Both the position numbers and the translations under genes were made by a program. A model generated the notes under the pieces. The model saw nothing but the letters and a program-made list of their open reading frames with translations, ran no database searches and was not told the origin of the DNA. DNA of 28,205 nucleotides. Source: a virus. The DNA is taken from positions 1-28,205 of IMG/VR virus record IMGVR_UViG_3300042898_003811; one strand, 5' to 3'. The first letter of the stretch is position 1, and every line of letters starts with the position of its first letter. Shown piece after piece: positions 17,360 to 26,242 of the stretch.

Positions 17360-19911
17360 TTCGCTTTTTTCACTAGGAATTTATTTAGTTTTTCCATGTT
17401 TTCATTGTACAATTCCCAGTTCATTGCCGAGTAAAACATTTTCAGCTTCTTTTCCAACTCAGCGTTCCAGATTTGGGTCCGGTCAATGTGCCGATGCAAA
17501 AAGTCCATAACAACCTTCGGGTCAAACCCGTCGTCTTTAAAGGCGATACCGTCCAATCCAAACTCATTGGCTCTGAGATATGCCCATTTGATTTTTCCTC
17601 CACTCAAAATCGGCTCGACCGTTTTTACGTTGTAGTATTTGAGCATGTCGTTATATGCTAACGCTGCCTTACACTGTGCAGTTGAACCTTTGATAAAATT
17701 GAATGGGTCGCGGTCGTGTGGATCAAAATTTGTAAACGGTGGTTTTTTGGCCGCAAATCGCACGGAAGTATTTTTGGCAATGTCTTGCAACTCAAACGTT
17801 TTCATTGTGCGCTTGAATGTCAATACTTTTGTATTTAGTTCATCGTTGGATGTTCCGCGCAAAATATCATCCAACACCGATTTCATGAAGACTCGGAACT
17901 TCTGGGGGTACGACGAGCGGACCACGTCCAATCCTTTAATCTCAATGTCGTTCATGTCTTTGCCTTCTTCCATGTTATAAACTTTTAACATGGCATACCG
18001 CTTCTTGATAATCCAAAATGCCGACGATGCTACTACGTCTGCCGCAATTACAATGCGGTTGTCCGTAGAATTAAACATTCTTACCATCAACACTTTATAC
18101 ATCTCATTCAGTTCGTTTGACACTGATCGGATAGTTTCAATTGCGAACGGTTTTGGGTCGGTAATGTTCTCGTGCTTAATTATAGAATTAATATCCAAGT
18201 ACAAAGAATCGGTGTCAATGTAGATGACATAATCTTTATCCACTGTGTTACAACGCTTGTTAAACTTGACGTTCACGTGCCTTGCTGACGTTTTAATAAT
18301 ATCCTGACCAGTTAAGGTCACTGCGGCGGCATTATCCAAATCGTAAAATCTAAATATTTCCAAGCCGAGCACACCGTACAAAGAATTCAATAAAATCTTT
18401 TGTACTTGTTGGCGGCGCTTCCAAAACACATACTGTGGTTTGTCCCCGGATTTCTGTGCCGCTTTCATTTTGTCTTTGAATTCAACGCGCTCGGAATACC
18501 ATTTCTTTAAAATGTCAGGAATGCACCCCGACCGCTTTTGATCATATACTACACCATTGGCGCTTACCGACAAGTTTTTCTCAACGAATACCTCGCTCAG
18601 TTGCGCGTACGTGTAATCGTTGCCACCATAGACGACCGTATCAGAAGACTTTTTTACAAACTTCTCGGTCTTCCATCCCGCAATCACAGCCACCTTGGTT
18701 TCTGGACTTATGTTTAAACTCATGATAACCGACGGATACAGGGAAGCAATGTCTGCGCTGCAAACCCACTCGTAGCGGCCCGGAATCGGGTCTTTAACAT
18801 ACGCACCTTCAAACGCGGGTGCGTCATCGTCGTCGTCGTCCGAATCAACTGCCGGGTAATCGCCATCGACGGAAGGATCGGCGTCCTTTTTTATTAATCT
18901 CTTGTTTGGTGCTACCTTGCGGTTTCGTCGCAAATATGTCAACAATGCACCTTCCAAGAATTTGGACGGTACGCTGAATTCTTCGTATCCAACGTGACAG
19001 ACGTGACAGATAGACATCGCCAATTCTATAAATTGAAGCGAGTCGTTTAACATTTTTACAAGCTTCACGTCGTGGAGATTGTACTCGATAAACTTCTTCA
19101 TGTCGGTCTTCATCAAGTTGTCGAGTGAACCCTCGTATTCAACCTTACCGATCTTTAATTCTTCTTTACCTACCGTATCCAGCCGATAATTTGGAAGACT
19201 CTTACCAATGTATTTCTTGTACAATAAAAGATAATCCATGCAGTTGATTCCTGCGATGCACATCTTATTCTTGTATTTGTTGAAGTAGCAAACGCCGATT
19301 GGTGACAACTCGGCGGCGCGGTCTTCGCCGAATAGAAATGTCAACCGTGCGTGCAAATATGGAAAGTCGAATCCGTCAATGTTCCAGCCCGTCGCGATTG
19401 TTGGCTTTATTTCTTTCCACTTATCCAAGAAAGCACTCAACAAGTTTTCTTCATAACGAAACGCAATTACAGACGTATTATCTTTATCTTCATTAGTAAC
19501 AACGCACTCTTCGTCCAAAACAAAACAATAGTATCGATCATTCGCCGAATCATACAACGCAATGGCGGTGATTTTTTGGGTCGGGTTCTTAATGTCTGGA
19601 TAGCCATTGGTAGAATCAACTTCCAAGTCAATTACTGCAACCCTGTGATTTATGCTGGCTTCGTCGCTGTCCTCGTATGCGTCGATCAGCACTCTAGTAT
19701 CCCAAGGCACGTCGGACTCGAACAGCCGTGGGTCGCCATAACTAAAACGCTCGGTGCGCTCCAACTTATCACCGTAAATGGATTCGTACTTACCGGTTAA
19801 ACTTTTACGATATGCATATGGTTGGTATGGCACTCGAACATATCCGTTGGTGTCGTCCCACAGATGGACGACGGATGCTTTTTTATCGCAGTAAATTGCT
19901 TGATAAGCCAT
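17356..19911 (-). CDS. 43: Family B DNA polymerase, gp43-type
   Basis: This 851-residue protein is complete. Exonuclease motifs are D95-x-E97 (VIDLEVDS), GWNIDGFDFPYLHAR (about 175-189) and YNLHD (277-281). Polymerase motifs are DIASLYPSVI (about 387-396), QKILLNSLYG (about 504-513) and YIDTDSLY (564-571). All catalytic acids are present, so it should have proofreading. An acidic insert of about 20 residues (Asp run near 350-365) lies before motif A. It is slightly shorter than T4 gp43 (898). A TTGACA promoter places the transcript start at the ATG. Confidence 0.97.
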   Translation of the reverse strand: MAYQAIYCDKKASVVHLWDDTNGYVRVPYQPYAYRKSLTGKYESIYGDKLERTERFSYGDPRLFESDVPWDTRVLIDAYEDSDEASINHRVAVIDLEVDSTNGYPDIKNPTQKITAIALYDSANDRYYCFVLDEECVVTNEDKDNTSVIAFRYEENLLSAFLDKWKEIKPTIATGWNIDGFDFPYLHARLTFLFGEDRAAELSPIGVCYFNKYKNKMCIAGINCMDYLLLYKKYIGKSLPNYRLDTVGKEELKIGKVEYEGSLDNLMKTDMKKFIEYNLHDVKLVKMLNDSLQFIELAMSICHVCHVGYEEFSVPSKFLEGALLTYLRRNRKVAPNKRLIKKDADPSVDGDYPAVDSDDDDDDAPAFEGAYVKDPIPGRYEWVCSADIASLYPSVIMSLNISPETKVAVIAGWKTEKFVKKSSDTVVYGGNDYTYAQLSEVFVEKNLSVSANGVVYDQKRSGCIPDILKKWYSERVEFKDKMKAAQKSGDKPQYVFWKRRQQVQKILLNSLYGVLGLEIFRFYDLDNAAAVTLTGQDIIKTSARHVNVKFNKRCNTVDKDYVIYIDTDSLYLDINSIIKHENITDPKPFAIETIRSVSNELNEMYKVLMVRMFNSTDNRIVIAADVVASSAFWIIKKRYAMLKVYNMEEGKDMNDIEIKGLDVVRSSYPQKFRVFMKSVLDDILRGTSNDELNTKVLTFKRTMKTFELQDIAKNTSVRFAAKKPPFTNFDPHDRDPFNFIKGSTAQCKAALAYNDMLKYYNVKTVEPILSGGKIKWAYLRANEFGLDGIAFKDDGFDPKVVMDFLHRHIDRTQIWNAELEKKLKMFYSAMNWELYNENMEKLNKFLVKKAN

Positions 19912-19919
19912 ATCTCAGT

Positions 19920-19947
19920 ATCTTAGACGATTAAGCCGATCTGTCAA
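19920..19947 (-). promoter_or_regulatory. TTGACA promoter of the DNA polymerase
   Basis: TTGACA (19942-19947), 16-base spacer, TAAGAT (19920-19925). Eight bases separate the -10 from the ATG at 19911. Confidence 0.65.
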
Positions 19948-19952
19948 GTTAT

Positions 19953-20399
19953 TTAAACTTTGGTCACTGAATCAAACCCCTCGGTCCGCGTAGGTGGTTG
20001 CAATTTGGAAATCTGACGATCAATGACCCACTCTGGTACTTGGCGCAATCGCTGTGCATTGCGTTGCTTTGCAACATCAACGGATACCTCAACGAAATGT
20101 GCACGGACCTCGGCCCCATTCGCGCGGCCAATCTCAACCCAATCCTTCCGCTCCTTCGGGTTTAAGCTGGTGGCGTCGATGATGACGTTGTGCCCTTCCG
20201 CAAGAAACTTGTTCACGCGGTCGCGGGCTACGGCAAAGATGCGACCGTTTTGGGTCTGGTCTTGGGCGCTGCCCAACAACTCCTGACGGAGTGCGTCGGT
20301 CTCAATGAGCTTTGCATTGAGTGAGGTTTGTAACTTGTTGGCATGAAAGCTCTTTCCAGAGCCGCTGATCCCAACCATAACTGTTAATGCGGGTTTCAT
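19953..20399 (-). CDS. Polynucleotide 5'-kinase
   Basis: This is 148 residues from ATG 20399; a GTG at 20414 is the longer option. The P-loop GISGSGKS (10-17), acceptor-site acid D35 with R38 (ETDALR), the DATSLNPKERKDW stretch and the lid arginines around 113-128 match the kinase domain of T4 Pnkp. EGFD follows near the C-terminus. There is no phosphatase domain, unlike T4 Pnkp. It would phosphorylate 5'-OH RNA ends made by anticodon nucleases. It lies next to the polymerase with its own promoter. Confidence 0.88.
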   Translation of the reverse strand: MKPALTVMVGISGSGKSFHANKLQTSLNAKLIETDALRQELLGSAQDQTQNGRIFAVARDRVNKFLAEGHNVIIDATSLNPKERKDWVEIGRANGAEVRAHFVEVSVDVAKQRNAQRLRQVPEWVIDRQISKLQPPTRTEGFDSVTKV

Positions 20400-20406
20400 G
20401 TCCACG

Positions 20407-20434
20407 ATCATCACGAACGTTTATCAATTGTCAA
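20407..20434 (-). promoter_or_regulatory. TTGACA promoter of the polynucleotide kinase
   Basis: TTGACA (20429-20434), 16-base spacer, GATGAT (20407-20412). Seven bases separate the -10 from the ATG at 20399, which supports that start over the GTG at 20414. Confidence 0.55.
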
Positions 20435-20442
20435 GCCACGCT

Positions 20443-21591
20443 TTAATAAATTTTATATATCTTTCTGTTGTGTTCTTCGCCAATACACTTGTAACCAGTT
20501 TTTCCCTTTGAGTTCGCTAAAATGAACGCCGCGAACTCATCCGGCGTGTAGTTTTTATAAGCATCCACCATTTGGTTCTCGTGAGTCTCGTGAAACTGTA
20601 CATACATTTCCTTGTACACCAATTCGTTTAGAAACTTTACAAGTCTACCACAGTCTTCTTTGTTTTTTAAAAAGTGATGAAAAATGTTAAATGCCAATAC
20701 TACATCATATTCTTTCTTTTGCAGTTCGAATATGGACTTCGGAAAAATTGCAAATTTCATATTGGAAGCGTCGCGCAATTTTGTCATCACGCGTAAAAAA
20801 CTCAATGAACTCTCTACCGCCGTGCAATCGTATCCATTCAATTCAAACTTGTGACACATATTGCCGAACAGACTTCCAATATCCAATACGGTCTTTGAAT
20901 TTTCCCCAATGTGTGGCTTAACAATATCATACCGCTCGTCGCTCCATATTGGTTGAATTTCATCGAAGTCTGGGTGGGGTATTTTGTGATAAGACTTTCC
21001 CTTCCAGAATTTATCGCACATGGCATAAACCTCGGCCCTGAAATCTTCCCACTGTTTATGGCGTCTATAAATTCTCACATGAATTCGTTTCAAGCCAATA
21101 ACGTGAGATATAAAAAACCGATGTGTTCCGTTATTTGCAAACACAAACTTTCCGTCTCGGTCAATTGACATGTAAATCTCGTCGGTTGGCCAATAAGTTT
21201 TCAACTCTTTTTGCGTTTTTATAAAACCCGCCTCTCGAATATCTTTACATAAATTGCATAGCAATTCTCCTCGCAGTTTAACGTGTTCCTCGTTTTCACA
21301 TCCCCACTGTGGCACGTTCCTTTTAATGCGTTCCATTATGTAATAATATAGAGGCGTGCTTGCCCACGGTGCATTGTTCACTATCATATCATACAAACTT
21401 TGGTATATAATAGTTTCTTTGATTGGATGCTGAGCCTTGTCCCAGTCGCCATCCTCGACCATTTTGACCCCGCCCAATGAAAATCCGACCGGTTTGCACG
21501 TTGAGACCGTTCTCGGGTCAATCCATACAAATTTTTCCCAATCTACTGGATGTGGTGCGGATTTTAGATTTGTTGTTGTGTTAGATGTCAT
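20443..21591 (-). CDS. SAM-dependent methyltransferase with N-terminal ParB-like region
   Basis: This is 382 residues. The C-terminal half (about 225-380) is a class I methyltransferase: TVLDIGSLFGNMC (motif I), YDCTAVESS (motif II) and YDVVLAFNIFHHFL (motif IV). The N-terminal half has GFSLGGVKMVEDGDWD and a later FANNGTHRFFISH segment, resembling ParB-like domains fused to sugar-modifying methyltransferases. It overlaps the glycosyltransferase stop by four bases, so a glycan or sugar-decorated substrate is likely. The exact target is unknown. Confidence 0.83.
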   Translation of the reverse strand: MTSNTTTNLKSAPHPVDWEKFVWIDPRTVSTCKPVGFSLGGVKMVEDGDWDKAQHPIKETIIYQSLYDMIVNNAPWASTPLYYYIMERIKRNVPQWGCENEEHVKLRGELLCNLCKDIREAGFIKTQKELKTYWPTDEIYMSIDRDGKFVFANNGTHRFFISHVIGLKRIHVRIYRRHKQWEDFRAEVYAMCDKFWKGKSYHKIPHPDFDEIQPIWSDERYDIVKPHIGENSKTVLDIGSLFGNMCHKFELNGYDCTAVESSLSFLRVMTKLRDASNMKFAIFPKSIFELQKKEYDVVLAFNIFHHFLKNKEDCGRLVKFLNELVYKEMYVQFHETHENQMVDAYKNYTPDEFAAFILANSKGKTGYKCIGEEHNRKIYKIY

Positions 21592-24554
21592 AAGTACATT
21601 GATTTTATAATGTTGAAATTGTCTTCTTGGAGTTCGAAATTCTTTTCTCTTTTACGAATTGGTTCCGCCGAAGAAAGGCTGTGCATTGTACCTGCCAGAG
21701 CATAAAAGTTGATGTCGGTCGGGTCACGTTTAAATATTTGTAACAGTTTACGTGGCAACGCTTTCATCCAATCATATTTGTAAATTTTCCACTTTTCCAT
21801 AAGGTCGAAATACCTTTCATATATCAATTCCCCGGTCCACTTTGGGCTGTGTAATCCCAAGGAATGTTCCACCATGTCTGCCACATATCCATCGGCCTCC
21901 AATCTAATGAGTTGGTCTTTTTCGCAAGATATAATTTCAAGGTTATATGGATAGTTAACCATAATATCATGTTTGTATACCTTTATTCCAAATATATTAA
22001 ACTCCAAATGTACATCCTTCAACATGTGAGTAACCATGCACACGTTACTTTTTGTTGTCTTTATGGAAAAATACAATCGCTCAATCGCGTTGGAATCTAA
22101 AACCATATCTTCATCAACCTGAACATAATACGGAGTGTCGCACCGTTCTATCATTTGTTGAAATGCTGCGGACATAGGAGAAACGTTTACAATCTCTTCC
22201 TGTGTAAACGAACAATTCTGATTCTTTAGTGCAGATACACACGCCTCGTAATTTGGGTTATTACCGGATCGTATAACGAACACTGTTAACTCGTCTATCA
22301 GATTTCTTTTATTTACATTATTTAAAAAGAAATTTGCAAACTTCTCGGCGGCATGTTTGTAGGTGAATCCTCGCAACGCTACCTCACGCGCCTCTTTACC
22401 CTTGGCTTTACATTCGCCCCGCCGGGTTTTCAGTCGATTCAAAATTACGACAAAGTCCTCGGTCGTCTCTCCGGTAAAACACGGTATTATTTTAGACAAC
22501 GAGTTAGTGTTCCTAATCAACATTGGTACTCCACACAGGGCAGACTCGATGAATGTTTGCGGTCCTCCCTCGAACGTACTAAAATTTATGCATATGTCGG
22601 CCTTGCAGTACTCATTAACGAGCATCGCGTGCGGTAAGTTTTCACACACCCGTAGGTTTATTCCCGCCGTTTCGCATACCCATACAATATTTGAAAAATT
22701 CTTTATCTTCCGAGTCGTGTTTCCAACAAAAATTGCCGTGAATTCTTCATTTTTATCCACTTCAACTGGACGGAATACATTCTCGTCTGCGGCATCGTGA
22801 ATAATTTCTGTCGGAAATTTGTCCGGTATGAACTGTCCAATCTTTTGTTGCAAATCGACATTGGCGAAAACCGCTCCCTTGCATTTAGAAAAATATTTTC
22901 CAATTGTCCTTGGACTGTGGTTCGTGTTTTCCAACCAATACGCCGCATAACAACCTCTAATTACGTTTTTTGCTCGTGGGATAATTCGCTCGGCTTCAAA
23001 CATCACGTATATCAAATCCCATTCGGATGGATTCACTGTACATTTGTGTTGATGTAAATCTCTGGCATACACGATTTCATACCGAATTTTGTCTGGGTGT
23101 GGGTTGTATTTTACCACGGCTTTCGCAATATTGTCGAATGCCCATCCCCTAGCATCCGGCATTAGCAGGATTCTTTTTTGTTGATTTTTAGTCAATGAAA
23201 ACTTTGACAATTCCCACCGCATATGCTGCGCGTGTTCTGACATGTTTAGCTTGCCTCTTATGTCGGAGTCGTCGACGTATGCTATGGCAATATTAGGATA
23301 AAACGTGTAGCACTTTCCATAAAGTTCATTCTGTATAGAAATTAAAATGGTGTCAATAGTTTTTTTAGTGGATTCTATTCTTTCTATCAACAAATCATAC
23401 ATGGAAGAATCGATTGCATATGCGAACGTCCCATAAGAGTCCTTGGACAAATAAAAGTTCTCTCCCATGAACAACGACGCCCAATTGTATTGACTGGCAC
23501 CAAAATAGACCAACTTCCAATCTAAATTCCGTATCTTCTCAACGTCTACATTAAAATCCCTACTTAGTATAACATCGTCTTCAAACACAAGAATTTTGCT
23601 GTGACCTCGTTCTTTTGCGTCTTTTATTACATTTAAGTGGCTTAACAAACATCCTAGTGCACTTTTATTCTCAACGTCCCCCGGTGAGTGAACAATTTTA
23701 CCGGACACATATGGTTTATCGCGAATGTAAGGATTGAACTGATCATATGTCACATCCTTCCCATCAACAGCCGAGTATCGCTTTACCCTAATTCCATGCT
23801 CATCAAATTGTTTCTTCACCAATTCCCAGCGATCTCCTCTCCTGTCCAAATTCACACAGTATATTTCATCGAAATAATAATTTAGAAAAAATTTTTTGTT
23901 GGTCGCCGGAAGAGTGTTTGGTGTGAAATTTGACAGCGGGTGCCACAGATGAATTCCTTTAAAATCTAGTTTTTGTATCGTGTATTGATTAGAGACTCTT
24001 TCGTTTAATTCAACATCTTCCTTGCCCCAGCCAAACAAACTCTCGTCCATTCCACCAATATTCAGGAATGTCTCTTTCTTGAATATAAACGATAATGCTC
24101 CATACATAGAAATATATTCCGCGAGTGCATCTTCATATGAAACATTGACTTTTTCTCCACGCAATATACTCGCACTGTCCGTTTTATTTAGTTTCTTACC
24201 GCTTGAGTATGGCTGAATAAAATCACCCGCCCACTCCAAAGCGAACACTCTAGCGAATTTCATGTAAAAATCAACATCGTTCACCCACACGTATTTTGTG
24301 TTTACGTGATTTTTTACAGCCCAATTTATTATACCAGTTTTGTGAAATTCGGTGCTCGTGGAAACATACAACAAATGTTCAACGCCAAAATCTTTCAACC
24401 CTAAAGAAGTCGCAGCGCCTTTTACTTGTTCAACTACCAGCGTTCTAACACCAAGTTTTTTGATATAGGGCAGAATAAATTTTAAGTTATTCAGTCTATC
24501 GGCATCTAACCTATATGCTGGTATTATAAATGTAACTTCGTTTGGATCGACCAT
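21588..24554 (-). CDS. Four-domain glycosyltransferase
   Basis: This is 988 residues. Domain 1 (about 1-225) is GT-A: VTFIIPAYRLDADR, DVD at 93-95 and GGMDESLFGWGKEDVEL (168-184). Domain 2 (about 229-440) is GT25-like: YCVNLDRRGDRW, ALGCLLSHLNVI and FEDDV (325-328). Domain 3 (about 455-750) is GT-B/GT4-like: AIFVGNTTRKIKN and FEGGPQTFIESALCGVPML. Domain 4 (about 755-988) is again GT-A with VQVDEDMVLD. Such a chain could build an oligosaccharide of three or four sugars on virion protein, DNA or another acceptor. The methyltransferase is coupled downstream and a Thr-Pro repeat protein lies directly upstream. Confidence 0.88.
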   Translation of the reverse strand: MVDPNEVTFIIPAYRLDADRLNNLKFILPYIKKLGVRTLVVEQVKGAATSLGLKDFGVEHLLYVSTSTEFHKTGIINWAVKNHVNTKYVWVNDVDFYMKFARVFALEWAGDFIQPYSSGKKLNKTDSASILRGEKVNVSYEDALAEYISMYGALSFIFKKETFLNIGGMDESLFGWGKEDVELNERVSNQYTIQKLDFKGIHLWHPLSNFTPNTLPATNKKFFLNYYFDEIYCVNLDRRGDRWELVKKQFDEHGIRVKRYSAVDGKDVTYDQFNPYIRDKPYVSGKIVHSPGDVENKSALGCLLSHLNVIKDAKERGHSKILVFEDDVILSRDFNVDVEKIRNLDWKLVYFGASQYNWASLFMGENFYLSKDSYGTFAYAIDSSMYDLLIERIESTKKTIDTILISIQNELYGKCYTFYPNIAIAYVDDSDIRGKLNMSEHAQHMRWELSKFSLTKNQQKRILLMPDARGWAFDNIAKAVVKYNPHPDKIRYEIVYARDLHQHKCTVNPSEWDLIYVMFEAERIIPRAKNVIRGCYAAYWLENTNHSPRTIGKYFSKCKGAVFANVDLQQKIGQFIPDKFPTEIIHDAADENVFRPVEVDKNEEFTAIFVGNTTRKIKNFSNIVWVCETAGINLRVCENLPHAMLVNEYCKADICINFSTFEGGPQTFIESALCGVPMLIRNTNSLSKIIPCFTGETTEDFVVILNRLKTRRGECKAKGKEAREVALRGFTYKHAAEKFANFFLNNVNKRNLIDELTVFVIRSGNNPNYEACVSALKNQNCSFTQEEIVNVSPMSAAFQQMIERCDTPYYVQVDEDMVLDSNAIERLYFSIKTTKSNVCMVTHMLKDVHLEFNIFGIKVYKHDIMVNYPYNLEIISCEKDQLIRLEADGYVADMVEHSLGLHSPKWTGELIYERYFDLMEKWKIYKYDWMKALPRKLLQIFKRDPTDINFYALAGTMHSLSSAEPIRKREKNFELQEDNFNIIKSMYL

Positions 24555-24573
24555 GTAACAGTTGGTATAAAAT

Positions 24574-25278
24574 TTATGGAAATTCTTCGCCGCCGCCCGG
24601 TGGGAGGATCATCGCAAAGTAGTAGTATGTTGAAGTAGAAGACGGAGTAACGGTGACGGTTGGCGTAACGGTGTTCGTCGGCGTGTTGGTTGGGGTAACC
24701 GTCGGGGTGCGGGTGTTGGTTGGAGTAACCGTCGGAGTAACCGTCGGAGTGATCGTCGGGGTGCGGGTGTTGGTTGGAGTGTGAGTCGGAGTCCTAGTCG
24801 GCGTAAGCGTGTTCGTGGGACTATGAGTCGGAGTTATTGTAGACGTGACGGTGTGGGTCGGCGTAATAGTCGCCGTTACAGTCGGGGTAATGGTCGGCGT
24901 TATCGTTACAGTCGGGGTAATGGTTGGGGTAGGAGTGACGGTGCGTGTAACGCTAGGAGTCGGCGTTGGCTTTTGAATTAAGATTGATTTCTCACTAATT
25001 AACCGCCACCCAGTTTTATAGGTCGCACCAGTATCCTTGATATATAAAAACGATCCGGTCGTAATGTCGCGAAGCATCTCCACGTCTTCTTCTGTTCTGT
25101 TATACGCGGGCTCTTTTGATGCCAGAAAAAACACATTTTCCCAAACTTCCGACTTTGTTCCCTGATAATTTACCCAGTAAAACTGATTGTATTTATAAAA
25201 TAAAGCGCCGTAAGCTGCGTACAACAGGCCGTCCGGATTTCCGTTGGCTGGTACCTTTCTGTGTACGACGAGACTCAT
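24574..25278 (-). CDS. Virion-like protein with long Thr-Pro repeat
   Basis: This is 234 residues. Residues 1-100 form a compact, aromatic-rich domain ([15 protein letters not shown]). Residues about 103-213 are an almost pure Thr-Pro-x repeat of TPT, TPTV, TPTI and TPTN units. A short tail ends in PPGGGEEFP. The repeat would be extended and offers dozens of Thr acceptors for O-glycosylation; the glycosyltransferase gene 20 bases downstream makes that attractive, by inference. The degenerate DNA repeat may expand and contract. TATTTATA lies upstream of the start. Confidence 0.85.
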   Translation of the reverse strand: MSLVVHRKVPANGNPDGLLYAAYGALFYKYNQFYWVNYQGTKSEVWENVFFLASKEPAYNRTEEDVEMLRDITTGSFLYIKDTGATYKTGWRLISEKSILIQKPTPTPSVTRTVTPTPTITPTVTITPTITPTVTATITPTHTVTSTITPTHSPTNTLTPTRTPTHTPTNTRTPTITPTVTPTVTPTNTRTPTVTPTNTPTNTVTPTVTVTPSSTSTYYYFAMILPPGGGEEFP

Positions 25279-25282
25279 ATCT

Positions 25283-25300
25283 TATTATATATTATAAATA
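25283..25300 (-). promoter_or_regulatory. TATTTATA element upstream of the Thr-Pro repeat gene
   Basis: On the minus strand CATATTTATAATATATAA precedes the ATG at 25278, with TATTTATA about 14 bases upstream. This matches the elements near 659 and 7209. Confidence 0.3.
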
Positions 25301-25375
25301 TGCTGCACATGTGCATTTCTATGCTATAACCCTATATTTTATGCCGTTATATTCCAACGTCAACACAGTTTTACA

Positions 25376-25720
25376 TCAAACCGTTTTTTTATCTACTTCC
25401 TCGTCGGTTTTATCTTTTATAGCGTCTTTTTTATCTGCACTGTCGGGATTCCAATTAAATACCACGGGGGGTGTAAACTTTCTCCAGCCAAGTGTGGCGT
25501 CGCGTTTATAATACCACAAAACGCATCGCTTACGCTTGCGCTCCAATACCTCGTTGTTTATCGCTCTAATCGTGCCCACAACCAACGCCAGTGACCCATA
25601 CGAGATTGGTTCGCCCATATCAGAATCGTACAATGCGTACATCGATTGTCCCAAATCGTACCAAAAAAATGCGGGCTCGTTATATGCAATTTTCTTTAAA
25701 TGCAGCGGCTTTTGTTTCAT
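25376..25720 (-). CDS. Hypothetical phage protein
   Basis: This is 114 residues, with an aromatic core (EPAFFWYDLGQSMYALYD, then LWYYKRDATLGWRKF) and an acidic/basic low-complexity tail. Its compact aromatic style resembles the N-terminal domain of the Thr-Pro repeat protein, but I cannot show homology. TATTTATG lies five bases before its ATG. Confidence 0.75.
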   Translation of the reverse strand: MKQKPLHLKKIAYNEPAFFWYDLGQSMYALYDSDMGEPISYGSLALVVGTIRAINNEVLERKRKRCVLWYYKRDATLGWRKFTPPVVFNWNPDSADKKDAIKDKTDEEVDKKTV

Positions 25721-25736
25721 ATATACATAAATAGAA

Positions 25737-25764
25737 AAGCCACCGGGGATTTACCCGGTGGCTT
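25737..25764 (-). terminator. Rho-independent terminator
   Basis: AAGCCACCGGG (25737-25747) and CCCGGTGGCTT (25754-25764) form a perfect 11-bp stem with a six-base loop, followed by TTTTC on the minus strand. It ends the gene at 25790-26209. Confidence 0.8.
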
Positions 25765-25789
25765 GTTACTTTAAATACCTATCTCGTGT

Positions 25790-26209
25790 TTACTGCGAGA
25801 CTGCACTTGACACTGTATCTGCGACCGGTGTATGTGCAGTAACATCGCTAGTTACTGTTGGCGTGACTGTCTTGACTTTCTTTTCCGTTTTAACCTCGGC
25901 AACCGTGACGGAGGCCGACGTTACCGGCTTACTGTCGTCGCCAAAGATGACACCGTCTGCCTTGGCGGCATCAAGAATTTCTTTGGTAGGATTCGCTTTG
26001 GCAAATACCTTCTTGGGACGACCAATCGAGGGCTTGATCTTTCCGATCAAAACGATTTCCTTTTTTTCTTCTGCTTGGTTTACGCGAAACCGCAGTGTAA
26101 TGTTGGGCATCACCTTTTCTCCGCCTACCTTTTGCCACACATCATTGATGGTAAAATGCCCCTTGGGCCATTCGATTGTCACAGTTTTCTTAGTAGTTTT
26201 ATTAGCCAT
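25790..26209 (-). CDS. Hypothetical protein, Val/Thr/Lys-rich C-terminus
   Basis: This is 139 residues. The N-terminal 65 residues (TIEWPKGHFTINDVWQK, then ITLRFRVNQAEEKKE) look like a small globular domain, with an IGRPKKVF basic patch. The C-terminus is low complexity, with a VTPTVTSDVT stretch recalling the Thr-Pro protein. The function is unknown. It follows rIIB by 33 bases. Confidence 0.75.
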   Translation of the reverse strand: MANKTTKKTVTIEWPKGHFTINDVWQKVGGEKVMPNITLRFRVNQAEEKKEIVLIGKIKPSIGRPKKVFAKANPTKEILDAAKADGVIFGDDSKPVTSASVTVAEVKTEKKVKTVTPTVTSDVTAHTPVADTVSSAVSQ

Positions 26210-26242
26210 ATTATTGTTATATTTTATTGTTGTTCCAAACTT

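Noticed and set aside
24781-24981. Arg/Ser-rich frame opposite the Thr-Pro repeat
   Set aside because: It is the complement of the repeated Thr-Pro codons and has no independent support.
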